Shown here: piece by piece, positions 3,353 to 5,662 of the stretch | Position numbering within the stretch: the first letter of the stretch is position 1 | Layout of the letters: every line of letters begins with the position of its first letter | Assembly: GCA_031284665.1 (NCBI GenBank) | Contig: JAITXR010000165.1 | Location: 1-5,662 of the forward strand | DNA length: 5,662 bases | Direction: 5' to 3' | DNA from: Paludibacter sp. | Lineage (GTDB): Bacteria > Bacteroidota > Bacteroidia > Bacteroidales > Paludibacteraceae | Made by a program: the position numbers and the translations under genes | The notes under the pieces: model-generated | The model's input: only the letters and a program-made list of their open reading frames with translations | Told to the model about the DNA's origin: nothing | Databases searched by the model: none

Positions 3353-5662
3353 TTATTTCTTGATTATCTTCTTGGTAATGCTTTGACCATCAATAAATAT
3401 CTTAGCAAAATAAACGCCCTGCGGCAATGCGCTGATATTTATTGCATTGTTAATTGTTAATTGCGCATTGTTCATTATCGTGCGTCCGGCAATATCCAAA
3501 ATATCTACCTTTTCTATCGCTTGCTCCGAACGTATAAAGATTTCGGTTTCGGTGGGGTTAGGATAAATTTCTACATCGGCAGTCATTATCTGTTCTATAC
3601 CTGTCTGATTAAGGCAGTCATCAAGAGCCGCTTGCAAAGCTGTAATTGAGATATTCAATGCATTTATTTCGTTTTGCAGAGCCGTTGTATCTGCTTGTAA
3701 CGCCGTTATCTGACTTTGCAAAACGGTTTTATAGCTATTACATTCAACTAAATTGCTTATTAATGTTGCTATTTGTGCATTTAGCGCGATGGTATCGGAT
3801 TGCAAATTGCTAACTTGATTTGTAAAAGTTGTAATCTGTGCATTCAAAGTTCCGATTTGATTGTTTAAAGCGATAGTATCACGCTGCAAAGCAATAATTT
3901 GCTCTTTCAAAATTGTTGTATCCGCCTGTAATGCGTTTATCACATTTTGCAAAGAATCGCCATTATTATTGCAATTTATCAAAGCGGCTCTTAATGCCGC
4001 TGTATCTGCCTTTAAGGCTGTGATTTGAGCATCGGCAGCAAAAGTTGCGGTAAAAGTTGTATCCTGCGTTATTATAATAGAACGCGGATTATCTGTATTG
4101 CCGTCATTCCACACGGCAAATACATTCCCCTGCACCGGAATAGCAGCAATAGTTACAGACGCATTAAAATAATAAGTACCACTGCCGATAGCAGTACCAA
4201 GAGCAGCATTATTTGACAGTACGCGAACGCTTTTGGGACAATTATCAATTATGTTCGTAAAATCATTCCAGTTTGCTGCCGCCTGATATGCTGCGGAAGA
4301 GCCACAAGGCACAATAACAGGAATATTTGTTGGAACATCCGTAAATGCATCACTACCTAACGATGGCGGTATTGTGGCATTACAAGTTATGGAAGTCAAA
4401 CCGACGCAATAAGTAAAAGCCAAATCTCCAATGCTTGTTACGCTATTAGGAATAGTTATGGAAGTCAAGCCGCTGCAATTGAAAAAAGCACCCTCTCCAA
4501 TAATTGTTACGCTATTGGGAATAGTTATGGAAGTCAAGTCGCTGCAATAGGCAAAAGCAGCATAACCAATGCTTGTTACGCTGTTGGAAATAGTTACTGA
4601 AGTCAAACTACTTAAATTGAAAAATGCATATTCACCAATGCTTGTTATCCCATTTTGTATATCAACCGCAGTTGTATAGTTACGATGCTCATACCAAGGT
4701 GGGTCATCAGAGGGGAAATCCGGTATTGCCCCTGTCCCACTAATAGTAAGAGTACTGTCCGGGCAAAGTGTCCATATAATGTTGCCGATTGTACCGAATG
4801 CAATGGGATTTGGGCAAGATAAAGATATATTCAATGTTGTAAAAGTTAATGTATCTCCGGTTACTGTACCGCTCGCCGTTGTTGCATAAGCATAAAATTC
4901 ATATTGAGTACCGACAATTAAACCTGTTAAATTCCCGCTTTCGGAAGCCAGCCAGTTACTTTCACCCACTTTTTTGTATTGGAAACCTTGTGATATGATT
5001 GGTTCACAACTTCCTATAACTGTTTTATTTAATGTTGCGGAACTGTATGTAACATTTAATGCAGGTAGCGTTATAACAGTTGGTGTAACATCAACAGCAA
5101 CACCAATAATATTGGCAAAACTATTCCATATAGGTGCGGATTGATAGGCAGACACTGAGCAGACAGGAACATAAAGAGGGATAGAGGTATTCTCAAAAGC
5201 ATTATTACCTACAGATGGCGGTATTATGGCATTACAAGTTATGGAAGTCAAAGCACTGCAAAAGGCAAAAGCAGCATAGCCAATGCTTGTTACGCTATTG
5301 GGAATAGTTATTGAAGTCAAAGCGCTGCAATTGTAAAAAGCATAACTACCAATGCTTGTTACACTATTGGGAATAGTTATGGAAGTCAAAGCGCTGCAAA
5401 AGGCAAAAGCAGCATAGTCAATGCTTGTTACGCTGTTGGAAATAGTTACTGAAGTCAAGCCGTTGCAACTGTAAAAAGCACCATCTCTAATGCCTGTTAC
5501 GCTGTTGGGAATAGTTACTGAAGTCAATTCGCTGCAATTGTAAAAAGCATACTCACCAATGCTTGTTACCCCATTTTGTATATCAACCGCAGTTATATTG
5601 TTACTATACTGATACCAAGGTGGGTCATCAGAGGGGAAATCCGGTATTGCCCCTGTCCCACT
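3353..5662 (-). CDS. BspA-like leucine-rich-repeat surface protein with coiled-coil stalk and T9SS sorting domain (5' end off-window)
   Basis: The frame stays open from the stop at 3353-3355 to the right edge: 769 visible residues, numbered here from the edge, with the N-terminus and signal peptide off-window. The order is: lead-in SGTGAIPDF...PPWY (1-17); LRR array 1 with cap (24-160) and the linker after it (161-192); an Fn3-like segment (about 194-276); a second lead-in, NIIWTLCPDSTLTISGTG (294-311) through PPWY; LRR array 2 and cap (331-446); a linker (447-475); a bacterial-repeat (InlB B-repeat-like) domain with VFAVWNDGNTDNPRSIIIT (514-532) in a 478-541 unit; a coiled coil (547-688); and a C-terminal sorting domain (about 696-769). 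It is predicted to be exported by Sec and then secreted and attached by the type IX system. BspA relatives in Tannerella and other Bacteroidales bind host proteins or other bacteria, but the ligand here is unknown. The family call is confident; adhesion is inference. It is convergent with folK and separately transcribed. Confidence 0.93.
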   Translation of the reverse strand, partial: SGTGAIPDFPSDDPPWYQYSNNITAVDIQNGVTSIGEYAFYNCSELTSVTIPNSVTGIRDGAFYSCNGLTSVTISNSVTSIDYAAFAFCSALTSITIPNSVTSIGSYAFYNCSALTSITIPNSVTSIGYAAFAFCSALTSITCNAIIPPSVGNNAFENTSIPLYVPVCSVSAYQSAPIWNSFANIIGVAVDVTPTVITLPALNVTYSSATLNKTVIGSCEPIISQGFQYKKVGESNWLASESGNLTGLIVGTQYEFYAYATTASGTVTGDTLTFTTLNISLSCPNPIAFGTIGNIIWTLCPDSTLTISGTGAIPDFPSDDPPWYEHRNYTTAVDIQNGITSIGEYAFFNLSSLTSVTISNSVTSIGYAAFAYCSDLTSITIPNSVTIIGEGAFFNCSGLTSITIPNSVTSIGDLAFTYCVGLTSITCNATIPPSLGSDAFTDVPTNIPVIVPCGSSAAYQAAANWNDFTNIIDNCPKSVRVLSNNAALGTAIGSGTYYFNASVTIAAIPVQGNVFAVWNDGNTDNPRSIIITQDTTFTATFAADAQITALKADTAALRAALINCNNNGDSLQNVINALQADTTILKEQIIALQRDTIALNNQIGTLNAQITTFTNQVSNLQSDTIALNAQIATLISNLVECNSYKTVLQSQITALQADTTALQNEINALNISITALQAALDDCLNQTGIEQIMTADVEIYPNPTETEIFIRSEQAIEKVDILDIAGRTIMNNAQLTINNAINISALPQGVYFAKIFIDGQSITKKIIKK
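3356..3577 (-). other. Type IX secretion (Por) C-terminal sorting domain
   Basis: Residues about 696-769. The domain opens with VEIYPNPTETEIFI, continues with the strand EKVDILDIAGRTI (717-729), then ISALPQGVYFAKIFIDG (743-759), and ends in a basic tail, SITKKIIKK. This is the standard type A T9SS sorting signal, which is removed during secretion while the protein is attached to the outer surface. A short extra segment (about 731-742) separates the GRTI and ISALPQG blocks. The call is confident from the sequence pattern. Confidence 0.93.
3599..4024 (-). other. Coiled-coil stalk of about 20 uninterrupted heptads with recurring x-D-T motif
   Basis: Residues 547-688. If I547 is set as position 1, every position 4+7n is hydrophobic or cysteine (L, F or C) from 4 through 130, and most 1+7n positions are I, L, V or T. 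The motif LxxDT (KADT, QADT, QRDT, QSDT, QADT) recurs with its aspartate at positions 7, 35, 49, 77 and 112. All spacings are multiples of seven, so each threonine falls in a core position. It probably forms a rigid oligomeric stalk holding the LRR head away from the cell surface. The oligomeric state is unknown. Confidence 0.85.
4040..4231 (-). other. Bacterial-repeat / InlB B-repeat-like domain
   Basis: Residues 478-541 include a GSGTYYFNASVTIAAIPVQG region followed by VFAVWNDGNTDNPRSIIIT and DTTFTATF. The order G..YYF..SVTI.A.P..G..F..W.DG.T..PR.I....D.TFTA.F is characteristic of the divergent B-repeat family found in many bacterial surface proteins. It links the second LRR array to the coiled coil. 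No specific ligand is known. Confidence 0.7.
4325..4672 (-). repeat. LRR array 2: four 23-residue repeats plus cap, paralogous to array 1
   Basis: Residues 331-446 have the same layout as array 1: a first unit after PPWY, then LTSVTISNSV-, LTSITIPNSV- and LTSITIPNSV-type units, and a cap LTSITCNATIPPSLG. The lead-ins of the two arrays are 921 bp apart, while their caps are 852 bp apart. This array is therefore exactly one 69-bp unit shorter. Both caps are followed by a similar (I)PVxVP...AYQxAxxWNxFxNII linker. Confidence 0.9.
4835..5083 (-). other. Fibronectin type III-like segment between the two LRR modules
   Basis: Residues 194-276 show the order typical of Fn3-like spacer domains in Bacteroidales surface proteins: PTVITLPALNVTYSSATLN at the start, then ISQGFQYKK (223-231), TGLIVGTQYEFYAYAT (246-261), and a closing GDTLTFTTLN. 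It probably spaces and orients the LRR solenoids. No equivalent segment follows LRR array 2, where the bacterial-repeat domain takes its place. The fold is inferred from the pattern only. Confidence 0.65.
5183..5593 (-). repeat. LRR array 1: five 23-residue (69-bp) BspA-type repeats plus cap
   Basis: Residues 24-160 hold five repeats with consensus LTSITIPNSVTSIGxxAFxxCSx (given as a pattern) followed by a cap unit that changes to LTSITCNAIIPPSVG...AF. Each full unit is 69 bp. Units 3 and 5 (AFAFCSA type) are nearly identical in DNA and 138 bp apart, for example the stretches beginning at 5256 and 5394, with YNCSA-type units between. The solenoid probably forms the binding surface. The near identity at the DNA level indicates recent expansion or gene conversion. 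Confidence 0.9.

Noticed and set aside
5525..5527. TTG as the start of the surface-protein gene
   Set aside because: It is the leucine of an LRR unit; the frame stays open through 45 more codons to the edge with recognisable LRR and PPWY sequence, so the gene is partial.
4325..5593. Regularly spaced repeats resembling a CRISPR array
   Set aside because: The 69-bp units are contiguous with no unique spacers and are in-frame LRR codons.

Overview
The window looks like a chromosomal segment of a member of the Bacteroidota, most likely Bacteroidales. Three things suggest this: the low GC content with A-rich sequence before starts instead of clear Shine-Dalgarno motifs, the type IX secretion (Por) C-terminal sorting domain on the surface protein, and an acyltransferase of a type I associate with that phylum. 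The species cannot be named from the sequence alone.

Layout: four complete or partial genes on the plus strand are packed closely together (about 1-1668), followed after a 50-bp gap by two more on the same strand (1719-3300). They converge on one large minus-strand gene (3353 to the right edge). From left to right these are the last 65 codons of an AAA/ABC-type ATPase, a DUF3226-like TOPRIM protein joined to it by an ATGA stop/start overlap, cdsA (CDP-diacylglycerol synthase), a PlsC-like glycerolipid acyltransferase, folK (pterin pyrophosphokinase), a palindromic terminator, and a BspA-like leucine-rich-repeat surface protein cut by the window edge.

How the genes relate: the acyltransferase and CdsA are plausibly consecutive steps of phospholipid synthesis (phosphatidate formation, then CDP-diacylglycerol), and FolK belongs to folate synthesis. 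The ATPase-TOPRIM pair is an accessory module. Its architecture (ATPase followed by a TOPRIM-fold putative nuclease) resembles OLD-family anti-phage systems such as Gabija and PARIS, but a defence role here is inference. It runs into cdsA with a 14-nt gap and no visible terminator.

The minus-strand surface protein is modular. It contains two copies of a module with a 307-residue period (SGTG/PPWY lead-in, 23-residue LRR array, cap, linker), one of which is followed by an Fn3-like segment. Next come a bacterial-repeat domain, a strikingly regular coiled-coil stalk of about 20 heptads, and the T9SS sorting domain. The most unusual observations are this stalk, with core threonines in a recurring x-D-T motif, the exact one-unit length difference between the two LRR arrays, and a short AT-rich repeat translated in frame inside the sorting domain.
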